A DNA stretch of 64,000 nucleotides from Mesorhizobium sp. SARCC-RB16n (GTDB lineage: Bacteria > Pseudomonadota > Alphaproteobacteria > Rhizobiales > Rhizobiaceae), in the NCBI RefSeq assembly GCF_008520305.1, contig NZ_ML703266.1, positions 62,001 through 126,000 of the forward strand, in the 5' to 3' direction. Position numbers and translations under genes: made by a program. Shown piece after piece: positions 8,970-19,800 of this stretch; within the stretch, counting starts at the first letter, position 1, and each line of letters starts with the position of its first letter. The notes beneath the pieces are model-generated. The model worked only from the letters and a program-made list of their open reading frames with translations, made no database searches and was not told the origin of the DNA.

Positions 8970-10157
8970 ATGTTGACCATCGGCAAACGCGACGCAAGCG
9001 GCACGACCGCCTCGGGGGCTGACCATGACCCGCGTGTGGCGGTCGGCGAGGAGGATGGCGTCCTCGGCTGCGCGTTCTCTGGTATCTGGACGACACGGAC
9101 CGTGGCGCTGATCGACGCGGACATGCGCAAAATCGAGAAACGAAGCGGTTTCAAGACCTTGGCGCTCGATCTTTCGAAAATCGAAAAAATCGATACCGCC
9201 GGCGCCTGGCTGATCGATCGGCTGGTCAGCGTCTTCGAGAAGAAGAATGTCGAGGTAAGGCTGCAAGGCCAAAGCGAGATCGCTTCCATCCTGCTCGACG
9301 CGGTTAGCGAGGCCGTCCGGCGCGAACCCGAATCCGGGCCTGCGCGGCCGCCCAATATTGTCATCCGGGCGCTGGAGGCGGTTGGCCGGCGCGTCTACGA
9401 GATGCGCGACGATTTCCTCTCCTCGATGAACATATTGGGCGCCACAATCCGCGGCGCGCAGATGAAGCTCGGCCGCGGCCATGCCGTAAATCCGGCGGCG
9501 ATCTTCAACCAGATCGATCGCATGGGCGTCGGCGCGATCCCCGTGGTGGTGCTGATGTCGGCGATCGTCGGCGCCATCGTCGCCCAGCAAGGCGCCTATC
9601 AGCTCAGCTATTTCGGCGCCGACATCTTCGTCGTCGACCTCGTCGGCGTGCTGATCCTGCGCGAACTCGGCGTGCTGATGACGGCAATCATGATCGCCGG
9701 CCGCTCCGGTAGCGCGATCACCGCCGAAATCGGTTCCATGAAGATGCGCGAGGAGGTCGATGCGCTCAAGGTCATCGGCCTCAACCCGATCGGCGTCCTG
9801 GTCTTTCCGCGCCTTGTGGCGCTGGTGATCGCCTTGCCGTGCCTGACGATCATCGCCAATTTCGCCGCACTCGGCGGCGGCATTGTCGCCGCTTGGCTTT
9901 ATTCCGATATCCCACCCGCTGCATTCATCGACCGGTTGCGTGTCGCAATCGATCTCAGCACGATTTTCGCCGGCCTGATCAAGGCGCCGTTCATGGCCAT
10001 GATCATCGGCACGATCGCCTCCGTCGAGGGCATGAAGGTCGGCGGCAGTGCCGAATCGCTCGGCCAGCACGTGACCGCTTCGGTGGTGAAATCGATCTTC
10101 GTCGTCATCATCCTCGATGGGCTTTTCGCCATGTTCTATGCAGCGATCCGGTTCTAA
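8970..10157 (+). CDS. mlaE: MlaE-type lipid ABC transporter permease with N-terminal STAS domain
   Basis: About 395 residues. Residues about 20-115 form a STAS domain (DGVLGCAFSGIWTTRTVALI, then TLALDLSKIEKIDTAGAWLI). The rest is an MlaE permease with long hydrophobic helices, GVLILRELGVLMTAIMIAGR and the conserved cytoplasmic segment AEIGSMKMREEVDALKVIGL. In E. coli the STAS partner MlaB is a separate protein; here it is fused to the permease. The complex moves phospholipids between the inner and outer membranes. The start at 8970 has AGGA five bases upstream; an in-frame ATG at 8910 is possible. It is the first gene of a four-gene operon. Confidence 0.92.
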   Translation: MLTIGKRDASGTTASGADHDPRVAVGEEDGVLGCAFSGIWTTRTVALIDADMRKIEKRSGFKTLALDLSKIEKIDTAGAWLIDRLVSVFEKKNVEVRLQGQSEIASILLDAVSEAVRREPESGPARPPNIVIRALEAVGRRVYEMRDDFLSSMNILGATIRGAQMKLGRGHAVNPAAIFNQIDRMGVGAIPVVVLMSAIVGAIVAQQGAYQLSYFGADIFVVDLVGVLILRELGVLMTAIMIAGRSGSAITAEIGSMKMREEVDALKVIGLNPIGVLVFPRLVALVIALPCLTIIANFAALGGGIVAAWLYSDIPPAAFIDRLRVAIDLSTIFAGLIKAPFMAMIIGTIASVEGMKVGGSAESLGQHVTASVVKSIFVVIILDGLFAMFYAAIRF

Positions 10158-10161
10158 CAAC

Positions 10162-10971
10162 ATGGCAAAGGGCAACGGAGTCACGACTGAGGTGCAGGAC
10201 GAGGGCGAGATCGTGCTTTCGGTGCGCGACGTCACCGTTGCCATCGACGACAAGCTGATACTCGACAAACTGTCGCTCGACATCAAGCGCGGCGAGATAT
10301 TGGGGTTCGTCGGTGCCTCGGGCGCCGGCAAGTCCGTGCTGCTGCGCACCATTCTCGGGTTGATGCCCAAGCAGTCGGGAGCGATCAAACTATTCGGCGT
10401 CGACGTCGACAAGGCAAGCGATATGGAGCGGCTGCGCATCGACATGCGTCTTGGCGTGCTGTTCCAGCACGGTGCACTGTTTTCGGCGCTGACCGTGCTG
10501 GAGAACGTGCAGGTGCCGATGCGCGAATATCTCGACTTGCCGAGGAAGCTGATGGACGAACTGGCACTGCTCAAGATCGAGCTGGTCGGGCTGCCGCCGG
10601 ACGCGGCGCAGAAATTCCCCTCCGAACTCTCCGGCGGCATGATCAAGCGTGCCGCACTTGCGCGCGCTCTGGCGCTCGATCCAGACATCGTCTTTCTCGA
10701 CGAGCCGACGTCCGGTCTCGATCCGATCAGCGCGGCCGAGTTCGACGAACTCGTCGTCAAGCTGCGCGACACCATGGATCTCACCGTCTACATGGTCACG
10801 CACGACCTCGACACGCTATTCACCGCCTGCGACCACGTTGCGGTGCTCGGTAAGAAAAAGGTGCTGGTCGAAGGCACTATCGACGACATGCTGAAGAGCG
10901 AGGAACCCTGGGTGAAATCCTATTTCCGCGGAAAACGCGCCCGGCAACTTGATCTTGCGGCGCGTGCATAG
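10162..10971 (+). CDS. mlaF: MlaF-type lipid ABC transporter ATP-binding protein
   Basis: The 269-residue ATPase has Walker A GASGAGKS, signature LSGGMIKRAALARAL, Walker B DIVFLDEPTSGLDP and switch His in YMVTHDLDTLF. SGGM instead of SGGQ is usual for the MlaF/MCE-associated ATPases. It powers the MlaE permease encoded four bases upstream. The start at 10162 (MAKGNGV) follows directly after the mlaE stop, which suggests coupled translation. Confidence 0.94.
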   Translation: MAKGNGVTTEVQDEGEIVLSVRDVTVAIDDKLILDKLSLDIKRGEILGFVGASGAGKSVLLRTILGLMPKQSGAIKLFGVDVDKASDMERLRIDMRLGVLFQHGALFSALTVLENVQVPMREYLDLPRKLMDELALLKIELVGLPPDAAQKFPSELSGGMIKRAALARALALDPDIVFLDEPTSGLDPISAAEFDELVVKLRDTMDLTVYMVTHDLDTLFTACDHVAVLGKKKVLVEGTIDDMLKSEEPWVKSYFRGKRARQLDLAARA

Positions 10972-10985
10972 CCATAAGTGAAGCA

Positions 10986-12359
10986 ATGGAAACCAGAGCC
11001 AACTACGTCATTGTCGGCATTTTCACGCTGGTTGCGATCCTCGCGGCTTTCGGCTTCGTCTATTGGACGGCCGCGATCGGCGACAGGGGCGAGACGACGC
11101 TGCTGCGGGTGCGCATTCCAGGCTCGGCGTCCGGTCTAGGCCGCGGCAGTTTCGTGCTGTTCAACGGCGTCAAGGTCGGAGACGTCAAGCGCGTCTATAT
11201 CGACGTCGACAATCCGACCGTCGCCATCGCCGACACCGAGGTCGACCGGATGACGCCGATCACCAAGTCGACACAGGCCGATATCGGCCTTGCCGGCCTC
11301 ACCGGCCAGGCCAACATCGAACTCAAGGGCGCCGACCCCAAGGAAGTGAAGCTGCTCGACCAGGCCGAAAAGGAAGGCAAGGTCGCCGAGATCGTCGCCA
11401 ATCCTTCGGCCGTAACCAATTTGTTGCAGACGGCCCAGAACATCTTCACCCGCGCCGACAAGGTGCTGACGGAGTTGGAAGGCTTCACCAAGGATGTGCG
11501 CGGACCGCTGACGCAGACCGTGCACAATGTTCAGACGTTTTCCGATGCACTGGCCAGGAATTCCGACGGTATCGACAAGTTCCTGTCCGCCGTCAGCGCG
11601 CTGTCCGATGAGCTGAAAGGCGTTTCAGGAAAACTCGACGGCACGTTGAAGGCTGCGGAGGGCCTGCTCAATGCCGTCGACAAGGACAAGATCAAGAGCA
11701 TCGTTGCCAATGTCGATACGGTGACGGGGAACCTCAAGGAAACCTCACGGCAGCTCGACGGTGTGATCAAGAACGTCGATACGGCGGTGGGGTCGGTCAA
11801 CGACTTCGCCAAGCAGACGCAAGGCACGCTAGCCAAGGTCGACGGCGTGCTCGACGGCATCGACCCGGCGCAGGTGCGCCAAGCGCTGGCCAACATCCAG
11901 AAGGCCAGCGACAGTGCCAACAAGGCGGCTGCCGATATCGCGGAGGTGACCGGCAAGATCGCCAATCGGGCCGACGACATCGACCAGACAATCAAGGACG
12001 CCAGGCAACTGGCGCAACGGCTCAACGACGCTTCGGTGCGGGTCGACGGTATCCTCGCCAAGGTCGACAAGCTGCTCGGCTCGGGTCAGGCCGACGGCGT
12101 GATGGCCGATGCAAGGGATACGCTTAAATCGTTCAAGCAGGTCGCCGATACGCTGAATGCCCGTCTTGGAGTCATCACCGACAATCTGGCGCGCTTCTCC
12201 GGTCAGGGGTTGCAGAATGTCGAGGCGCTGGTGCAGGACAGCCGCCGCTCGATCAACCGCATCGAGGAGGCGGTGACGGATCTCAGCCGCAATCCGCAGC
12301 GCATCCTTTCGGGTGGCGAAGGCGAGGTTCGGCAGTTCGACGGCAGGGCGCGGCGTTGA
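10986..12359 (+). CDS. mlaD: MlaD-family MCE protein with long helical C-terminus
   Basis: The 457-residue protein is anchored by one N-terminal helix (YVIVGIFTLVAILAAFGFVYW, about 6-27), followed by an MCE domain (about 38-115: RVRIPGSASGLGRGSFVLFN, IGLAGLTGQANIELKG). The remaining 300 residues are a repetitive, Val/Asp/Lys-rich predicted helix with many LNAVDKDKIKSIVANVD-like turns. MCE proteins form hexameric rings that pass lipid across the periplasm; a long helical tail suggests a tube-like or needle-like extension rather than the short E. coli MlaD. It is 14 bp after mlaF. Confidence 0.93.
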   Translation: METRANYVIVGIFTLVAILAAFGFVYWTAAIGDRGETTLLRVRIPGSASGLGRGSFVLFNGVKVGDVKRVYIDVDNPTVAIADTEVDRMTPITKSTQADIGLAGLTGQANIELKGADPKEVKLLDQAEKEGKVAEIVANPSAVTNLLQTAQNIFTRADKVLTELEGFTKDVRGPLTQTVHNVQTFSDALARNSDGIDKFLSAVSALSDELKGVSGKLDGTLKAAEGLLNAVDKDKIKSIVANVDTVTGNLKETSRQLDGVIKNVDTAVGSVNDFAKQTQGTLAKVDGVLDGIDPAQVRQALANIQKASDSANKAAADIAEVTGKIANRADDIDQTIKDARQLAQRLNDASVRVDGILAKVDKLLGSGQADGVMADARDTLKSFKQVADTLNARLGVITDNLARFSGQGLQNVEALVQDSRRSINRIEEAVTDLSRNPQRILSGGEGEVRQFDGRARR

Positions 12360-12438
12360 CTTCGGCGCCGGCCCGCCGCAAGAACAGTGCTCGCGAATGC
12401 GGGTTGATCTTACGATCCGGGGACAACGGGGATCACGC

Positions 12439-13047
12439 GTGACTTTGAGTAGGCTTGGAACGGGCGGGTTGAAATCAGCCGCGGCGCTGCTTGTCCTGAC
12501 GGTTGCCGGTTGTGCGGTGCTGGGCGGCAAGCCGACACCGCTCGACACGTTCGAACTGTCGGCGCCATCGGTCGACGCGCATGGCCATAGCCGCAAGCAA
12601 ATCCTGATCGCCCAGCCTTCCGCGCTGAAGGCGCTGGACAGCCAGAACATCGTCATCAAACCCTCCGACCGCTCGATCCAATATCTGAAGGGCGCGCAAT
12701 GGGCCGACCGCCTGCCGCTGGTCGTGCAGGCGCGGTTGGCCGAGACGTTCCAGCGCTCGGGTAGCTTTGCCGGCGTCGGCAAGCCGGGCGAGGGGCTGGC
12801 GATCGACTACCAGGTGATCGTCGAGGTCCGGTCCTTCGAAGTGCGCGTCAATGGCGGCGAACATGCCGAGGTCGAGCTGTTCGTGCGCTTGCTCAACGAC
12901 CGCAACGGCGAGGTGAAGGCTTCCAAGAGCTTCACAGCATCGGCACCCGTATCGGGCAGCGGCAACCCGGCCTATGTCGGCGCGCTCGACGCGGCCTTCG
13001 GCGATGCTGCCAAGCAGATCGTTCGCTGGACCGATTCGGTGATCTGA
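12439..13047 (+). CDS. ABC-type transport auxiliary lipoprotein (PqiC/MlaA-partner-like)
   Basis: About 202 residues. The GTG at 12439 gives a compact lipoprotein signal (TLSRLGTGGLKSAAALLVLTVAGC) with a lipobox VAGC and a GGGGA site upstream; an in-frame ATG at 12397 would make an unusually long n-region. The mature part (DTFELSAPSV, QIVVKPSDRSIQYL-like IVIKPSDRSIQYLKGAQWAD) matches the ABC-transport auxiliary family found with MCE operons, thought to be an outer-membrane or periplasmic lipoprotein linking the MCE tube to the outer membrane. It is the last gene of the operon and convergent with the exonuclease gene. Confidence 0.85.
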   Translation: MTLSRLGTGGLKSAAALLVLTVAGCAVLGGKPTPLDTFELSAPSVDAHGHSRKQILIAQPSALKALDSQNIVIKPSDRSIQYLKGAQWADRLPLVVQARLAETFQRSGSFAGVGKPGEGLAIDYQVIVEVRSFEVRVNGGEHAEVELFVRLLNDRNGEVKASKSFTASAPVSGSGNPAYVGALDAAFGDAAKQIVRWTDSVI

Positions 13048-13086
13048 GCGTCAGGCGCGCAGGGGTTTCACTAAACTCCTTTCAGG

Positions 13087-13701
13087 CTACAGACAGTCGA
13101 AGACGTCCGGCCGTAGCTTTCCAGTCTTCATCAGGTGCTGCAGGGTGTAAGTCAGGGACAGCGCATCGTCGAGCGCGTCATGCCCCCGCAATGGCGGGTG
13201 TTCGATGCCGTAGTAAGCCGCAAGCTTGTTGCTCGGCGTCCTTGCCAGGTCCTCGATCGGCATACCGGCCGCGATCAGCAACTTGACGGCGTTGTCGAAC
13301 CGGCTGGCTGGGATGGAAGGCTTGATGCCCGCGACATAGCAACTGATGGCGATCATGTTCAGTTCGTCCTTGCCCCAGGACCAGAACCGAACTCCATCGG
13401 AAAACCGATCGACGCCCGCAAGAGCTTCTTCCAACTCGACGCCCTCGGCCTCGATGATTTCTTCGGTGGTTCCGGTCAGCCTGGTGAAGAACGGATCGAG
13501 CGCGTATCTCTCGCCAAATCGGTCGATCGGCCTGATGTAGGCCTTGTGCGTGCCCAGCACAGGGAAGTCGCCTTCGAGGCCGAGCCTTGCCGCGCCGATT
13601 TGGGCGATGACCGGATCGGGGTCATGGGCCGCGCACCAGAATCTGCGTTGTGAGCCCTCAAGGCAGAGAAACTCGCAGTCGAAGATGATTGCCGTCTTCA
13701 C
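13087..13701 (-). CDS. DEDDh 3'-5' exonuclease domain protein
   Basis: The 204-residue protein has the four acidic residues of the DnaQ/RNase T exonuclease fold: IIFDCEF (Asp8 and Glu10), WGKDELN (third Asp) and RGHDALDDALS (His and last Asp). The DEDDh pattern is intact, so it is likely active on DNA or RNA ends. It resembles stand-alone exonuclease-domain proteins rather than DNA polymerase epsilon. It is separated from the upstream giant gene by a strong terminator, so it is probably transcribed alone. Confidence 0.85.
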   Translation of the reverse strand: MKTAIIFDCEFLCLEGSQRRFWCAAHDPDPVIAQIGAARLGLEGDFPVLGTHKAYIRPIDRFGERYALDPFFTRLTGTTEEIIEAEGVELEEALAGVDRFSDGVRFWSWGKDELNMIAISCYVAGIKPSIPASRFDNAVKLLIAAGMPIEDLARTPSNKLAAYYGIEHPPLRGHDALDDALSLTYTLQHLMKTGKLRPDVFDCL

Positions 13702-13775
13702 AACTCAGGATCCGGTTCCGGAAAACGAGATAAAACCCGAATGCGTCTTCCGGGTAGCGACATCAGTCCTTCAAG

Positions 13776-13809
13776 AAAAAAGGCGGGAGATAAGTCCCCC
13801 GCCTTTTTT
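13776..13809. terminator. Strong intrinsic terminator, bidirectional, after the GPR-like gene
   Basis: A 12-bp stem, aaaaaaggcggg (13776-13787) with cccgcctttttt (13798-13809), encloses a 10-base loop. On the minus strand it lies just after the stop codon of the giant gene and ends in six T. It should insulate that gene from the exonuclease gene downstream. Confidence 0.88.
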
Positions 13810-13830
13810 CGTTCTTGGCGTGTCGACCGC

Positions 13831-16800
13831 TTAGTGCAGGCGGCCGCTGGCATGGGCCAGCATGGTGTAGACCTTGCCGGTGTCCGACGTGAGATAAGTC
13901 TGCGCCATGATGTTGTCGCGGTCGTTGCGCGAGACATCCTTGAGCAGCTTCTCGAAATCGTCGCAATAGCGGTCGACGGCGGCGCGGAATTCGGCCTCCG
14001 CCTGGTACTTGCGGCGGATTTCGTCGAACGTCTGCTGGCCCTTCAGCGTGTAGAGCCTGCGCGTGAACACGTCACGCTCGCCACGCCGGTAGCGGTTCCA
14101 CAGCTCGATCGAGGCATCGTGGTCGATGGCCCGCGCGATATCGACGGACAGCGAGTTCAGCGATTCCACGACATGCAGCGGCGAACGCTGGGCAGGGGCC
14201 GCGCGCGGTGCTTCCGCAGGCGCCTGGGGGGCCGCCGGCCTGAGGTCGGCATCGTTAGACGCAGCGGTCAGCAGATCACGCACCCAGCCGCCTTGCGGCG
14301 CGCGGGCAGTGGCGTCGGCGGCACGCTGGCGCGGTGCTGCCTCTGCCGGACGCTCAAGATCGAGCGTGCCGCGCAGTCCCGCGCCGCCCAGCGGTGCCTG
14401 CGGCGGGCGCAGATCCGGCTGCTGCGGTGCCGGGGCACGACGCGGCGGCTCGGCGGCGCGTGCCGCCGGGGCCTGCGGCGCCGGGCGCAAGGGGCGTGGT
14501 TCCAAGGAGTCGCCGCCACGACCGGACTTCGCAACGATGTCCGAAAGCTCCTTCAAGGCGTTGATCTGCTCGGAAACGGCGCGGCGGATGGCCGAGGTCG
14601 ATTCCTTTGCCTCTTCCGGCATCTCGATGACGCCTTTCTTGAGTTCGGCGCGGGTCAGGTCGAGTTCGCTCTTGATCGAACCCGCGGTGCGCCGCATTTC
14701 CTCGGTCGCATCGGCGAAGCGCTTGGTTGCCGACTCGACGACATCGGTAATGGCGTTGCGGATCTTGTCGGCCGATTCCAGCGTCTTGCCTTCGGCGTTC
14801 TGCAGTGTCTGGCCGACGAGGTTCTCGAAAGAACGCATGACCCTTTCGAGATCTTCCGACTTCTTGACCAGGCCAACGGCGAGATCCTCGAGCGACGACT
14901 GTCTTTCCAGCGTGTGTTCGAGGTTGCTCTGGGCCGAACTCAGGAGGTCCGAAGCGCCGGCGAGCAGGCGGCTGTGTTCGTCGAACTTGGTGGCGATCGA
15001 GGCGACTTCACGCAAGGTCGACGACGACAGTTCCGTCAGCCTTGTCGTGTTCGAATCGACCAGACGCGCCGAGCTGGCAAAGGTCTGCGCCGCCTTTTCG
15101 GTGGTCGCCGCGAAGCTTTGCGTGCTGCCGGTCAGACGTTGGTCGACCTCGCCGAGGTTGACCGCGGCCTGCTCGATCAACTGACCGAGCTGCGAGCTGG
15201 ACTTGGTCATACGGCCGATGAGATCGGCGACGCTGTCGGACAGCGACGAACGGGCGCCTTCGACCGCCGACAAGGTCTCGGCGGTGCGGCTGGCCAGCGC
15301 GTTGACCAGGGTCGCATTTTCGCTGCGCAGCTTCTCGGTCGCACGTTCGGTGACCTCTTCCATGCTCCTTTGCAGTTCCGAGCCGCCCTGGGCGAAGCGC
15401 TCGACCAAGGGCCGCGCGGTTTCGTCGAGGATCTTCGACATCTCGGCGGACCGTGCCGCCAGCATGGTGTTGAGTTCGCGGGTGTTGGCGCCGATCGTCT
15501 TGGCTGCGTCGTTGGTGCTCTGGCCGATATGCTGGCCAACCGCGGTGAAGGTCTCCGCGATCACGTTGGCGCGCGATATGAGTTGCGCCTCGGCGGTCGA
15601 CACCTGCTCGTTGATCCTCTGGCCCATCGTCTCGGCAGTGTAGGCAAGCCGGTTTTCGACGCCGGCGATCTGCTCTTCGACACGGGCGGCAGCGGCCGCC
15701 GCGCTCGACGCGAGACGCTCGTCGGCGCCGGCAAGCGCCTGCTCGATTTCGCGGGCATGCACGGCCAGGTCCTGGCCGGTCTGGCGCGCGCGATCGGCGA
15801 CCCTCTGCTCGGTGTTTGCGAAGGCGCCGACAATGGTCTGCGCATGCTCGTCGATCGTCGAGGTGCTGTCGGCGATGCGCGAAACCAGGCGCTGGTCGGC
15901 GTCGTCGAAGATGCGGGCGATTTCGGACGCCCGGCTGGACAGCGCGTCCGAACCCTCGGCGATGCGCGAGACCAAATGCTGGTCGGCGGCGTCGAAGATG
16001 CGGCCGAGGTCCGACGCGCGGGCGGCGAGGGCCTCGGCGGATTCGCCGATACGCATGCCGAGCCGCTGGTCGGCGCTTTCGAAGTTGCGCAGGATGTCGC
16101 CGGCGCGGGCGGCTAGCGACTGGGCTGTTTCCACGGCACGGGCGACCAGCTTCTGGTCGGCCGCGTCGAACGTGCCGGCAATCTCGCTTGCGCGGGCGGC
16201 CAGCTGATCGGCGGCCTCCTGAGCCCGGGCGGCCAGTTGGTCAGTGGTTGCTTGTGCGCGGGCGGCGAGCTTCTGGTCGGCCATGTCGAAGGCGCCGGCG
16301 ATCTCGCCAGCGCGAGCGGCGAGCTGATCGGCGGTTTCATGGGCGCGGGCCAGCAGCGAGCTGGAGGTGTCGTCGGCGCGGGCGAGCAAGGCGTTCGACG
16401 TATCTTCCGCACGTGCGTGGAGGCGACGATCGGCCTCCTCGAAGGTGCGGGCAATGTCTTCGGCCCGTGCCAGCAGCGCGGCGGACGTCTGTTCGGCGCG
16501 CTCGGCAATCTTGCGATCGGCGTCGCTGAAGGCGGCACCGGCCTGCTCGTGCAGCGTGCTGGTGACTTCCAGCACCTTTTCGCGCAAGGCGCCGGCGACG
16601 AAGACAGCGCTCTTCTCGAGCACGCCGCGGATGTTGTCGACACCAGTCGACAGCGCGCGCTCCATGGTGCCGGCGCGTTCCTCAATGATGCCGGTCTGGC
16701 GGCTGAACGCCTGCTCGATCTTGTCGACATCGGCAGCGATCGCGGCGGAAATGTCCGTGCTCCTGGCCGCGATCTGGTCGATGTGGCCGGACAGCGAGCG

Positions 16801-19800
16801 ATCAACGTCCCTGCGGCTCTCGGCGAGCTTGCCGAGATCATCTTCCAGCGCGCGGCTGAGCATATTGCGGCCTTCGGACAACTTGCCGACATGTCCGGCG
16901 ATGATATCGTCGATATCGCCGCGGCTTTCGGACAGCCTCTGCAGGTCGGCTTCGAGGGCGCGCTTGAGAATGTCGCGGCCCTCGGCGAGCTTTTCGACCT
17001 GGCCAGCGACCAGACCATCGATGCTTGAGCGGCTCTCGGCCAGCTTGGCAAGGTCGGCCTCCAGCGCGCGCTTGAGGACATCGCGGCCCTCGGCGAGCTT
17101 CTCAACCTGACCGGCGACCAGACCGTCGATGCTGGAGCGGCTCTCGGCCAGCTTGGCGAGATCGTCCTCCAGCGCCCTCGACAAGGTGGAACGCTCCTGG
17201 ACAAGCCGTTCCGCGTGATTGTTGACGTGGCCGCTAACGGTCAGCAGGTCGGCCTCAAGAGCTCTCGACAAGGTCGAACGATCCTGTGCAAGCCGCTCGG
17301 TGTGGCTGTTGACGTGGCTGCCGACAGCCTCGAGGTCGGCTTCCAGCGCCTTCGACAGTGTCGAACGCTCCTGGACAAGCCGGTCCGAGTGGCTGCTGAC
17401 AAGGCTGTTGACGGTTTCGAGATCGGCCTCCAGCGCGCGGGCGAACTGGGCACGGTCGTCGACCAGTTTCTGGGACTGGTCGGTAACGGTGTTTCTGACC
17501 GTGTTGAGGTCGGCCTCCAATGCGCGGCGCAGGATGTCGCGACCTTCGGCCAACTTCTCGACCTGGCCGGCGACCAGCCCGTCGATGCTGGAGCGGCTTT
17601 CGGCCAGCTTGGCGAGATCGTCCTCCAGCGCTTTCGACAAGGTCGAGCGATCCTGAACCAGCCGGTTCATGTGGTCGGCGATGACGCTGTTCACATTCTG
17701 CAGATCGGCTTCCAGGACGCGCGAGAGCTGTCCGCGATCCTCGGCCAGTTTGTCCGACTGGCTCGATATGACGTTCTTGATGGTGTTGAGGTCGGATTCC
17801 AGCGCACGCTTGAGGATGTCGCGGCCCTCGGCCAGCTTCTCTACCTGGCCGGCGACCAGCCCGTCGATGCTGGAGCGGCTTTCAGCCAGCTTGGCGAGGT
17901 CGGCTTCGAGAGTCTGCGACAGCAGGCTGCGGTCTTCTGCCAGTCGTCCGGAATGGCTGTCGATCAGGCCGCGTATGCCCGACAGGTCGCTTTCGAGCGA
18001 ACGGCCGAGCTGCGTGCGGTCTTCGGCCAGTTTCGCCGAATGCGCCTCGATGAGGTTCTTGATACCGGCAATGTCGTTTTCCAGCGCCTTGGCAAGCACC
18101 GCGCGACCCTCGGCGATTTTCTCGACCTGGCCGGCGACAAGGCCGTCGATGTCGGCGCGGCTGTCGGACAATTTGCCGAGATCGGCCTCCAGGGCACGCG
18201 AAAGAATGTTGCGGCCCTCAGCCAGTTTCCCAACATGTCCAGCGACCATTTCATCAATGATCGTACGAGCTTGAACCAACTTTCCGGAGTCTTCGTTGAG
18301 AGCCAGTGAGAGCCGGTTACGGCCTTCTTCCAGCCTTTCGAGGTGGCTGCCGAGCGACGCATCGATGGCGGCCCGCGATTCGTTGACCTTGCGCAGGTCT
18401 TCTTCGAGCGCACGCGCTATCAGGCCGCGGCCTTCGGCCAGCTTCTGCACCTGGTTGGTCACCGCCGCATCGATGCCGGCGCGGCCCTCGGCGAATTTCG
18501 CCAGGTCCGCCTCCATGGCGGCAGCCATGCGCTCGCGGCTCTCGGAGAGCTTGCGGCTGTGGTTTTCGACGGCTTCCTCGATGCCGACGCGGGCATCGGC
18601 AAGCCGCTGGATGTCGGCGTCGAAGGAACGCGACACGACGTGGCGGGCTGCCTCCATACGGCCGGCGAAATCGCTGGCGCGCGCTTCGAGCATGGAAGAG
18701 GTCGAGGTGACGATATCGGCCATGTCGGCGCCGATCTGGGTCTTGCCCTGATCGATCATGGCCGACAGCGTGTCCTTGCTCTCGGCGAAGGTGTGGGCGA
18801 TTTCACGCGCACGCTCGACCAGCGTTTCGTTGATCTGGCGAGCACGGGCCTCAAGCGCCGCATTGAGCTTCTGCGTGCCGGTATCCAGCGCTTCGGCGCG
18901 GGTCTGGAATTCGCTGATCAGCGCCTGGCCACGTTCGGCCAAGGTGCGCTCGATGCCGTTGAGGCTGGCCTCGAACTCGGAATTGAGGGTGCGCGCGGCA
19001 CCGCCGAGCAGCGACACCATGCCGGTGGTGCGGTCGTCGAGGAGGTCGGTCAACGAGCGGGTCAAGCCGTCCGTGGTGTCCGTCAGCTTGGCGATACGGG
19101 TGTCGAGCAGACTGGCGAAAGCCTCGCCGGAGGTCGAAAGCCGGTCGGTGATGTTGTCGAGACGGCCTTCCACCGAATCGAAGATCGACATCGAGCTTTC
19201 GTTGATGCGGTCGATCAGCGTGTCGCCGGAATTGGTGATCGTCATCGACAGTTTGGTCGACGCATTGAGGATGCTGTCGCGGATGATGTCGCTTGCCGCG
19301 CCGATTTCATCGCGCAACGTCTCGTGCGCGCCCGAGATCGAGGCGCGGACGCGTTCGGCATGGGTGACCACCGCTTCGCGTTCGCTGCCCAGTCCGTCGA
19401 CCAGCGACCTGATCCGGGTTTCGTTTTCCGAATAGGAGCGCTCGATCTGGTTGACCTCACTGTGGACCAGCGTTTCCAGCTCGACGGCACGGGCAAGGGT
19501 GCGTTCGATGCCTTCCCCCATGGCAGCCACCTCGCGACGGACGGCCTGGCCGATCATCATGACGCGATCCTGAGCCATGTTTTCCGGCTCGGTCAGGCGG
19601 AAGGCCACTTCCGTCATCGATTGCGCGGCGATGCGCATGTCCTGGGCGCGGCGAATCATCGCTGCGAAGGCCCAGAACAGGATGACGGGCACGATTGCTG
19701 CGACGCCGAGGCCGATCAGTTCGGGGCGGGCAAAGAACTGGTCCAGCGTGCGTATCCGCCAGATGCTCGGTCCAAAAAGCAGGTTGGCCAGTCCGCCGGC

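Noticed and set aside
8694-10784. Long minus-strand open frame opposite the Mla genes
   Set aside because: It overlaps two well-supported ABC transporter genes and part of dgcA; the translation is low complexity and has no motif.
13741-16116. Long plus-strand open frame opposite the GPR-like gene
   Set aside because: It mirrors the repeat structure of the coiled-coil gene; the terminator at 13776-13809 lies inside it. The similar frame at 18343-20247 is rejected for the same reason.
16840-18520. CRISPR-like periodic repeats
   Set aside because: The periodicity is coding: units stay in frame over the GPR-like protein and vary in spacing, with no unique equal-length spacers.
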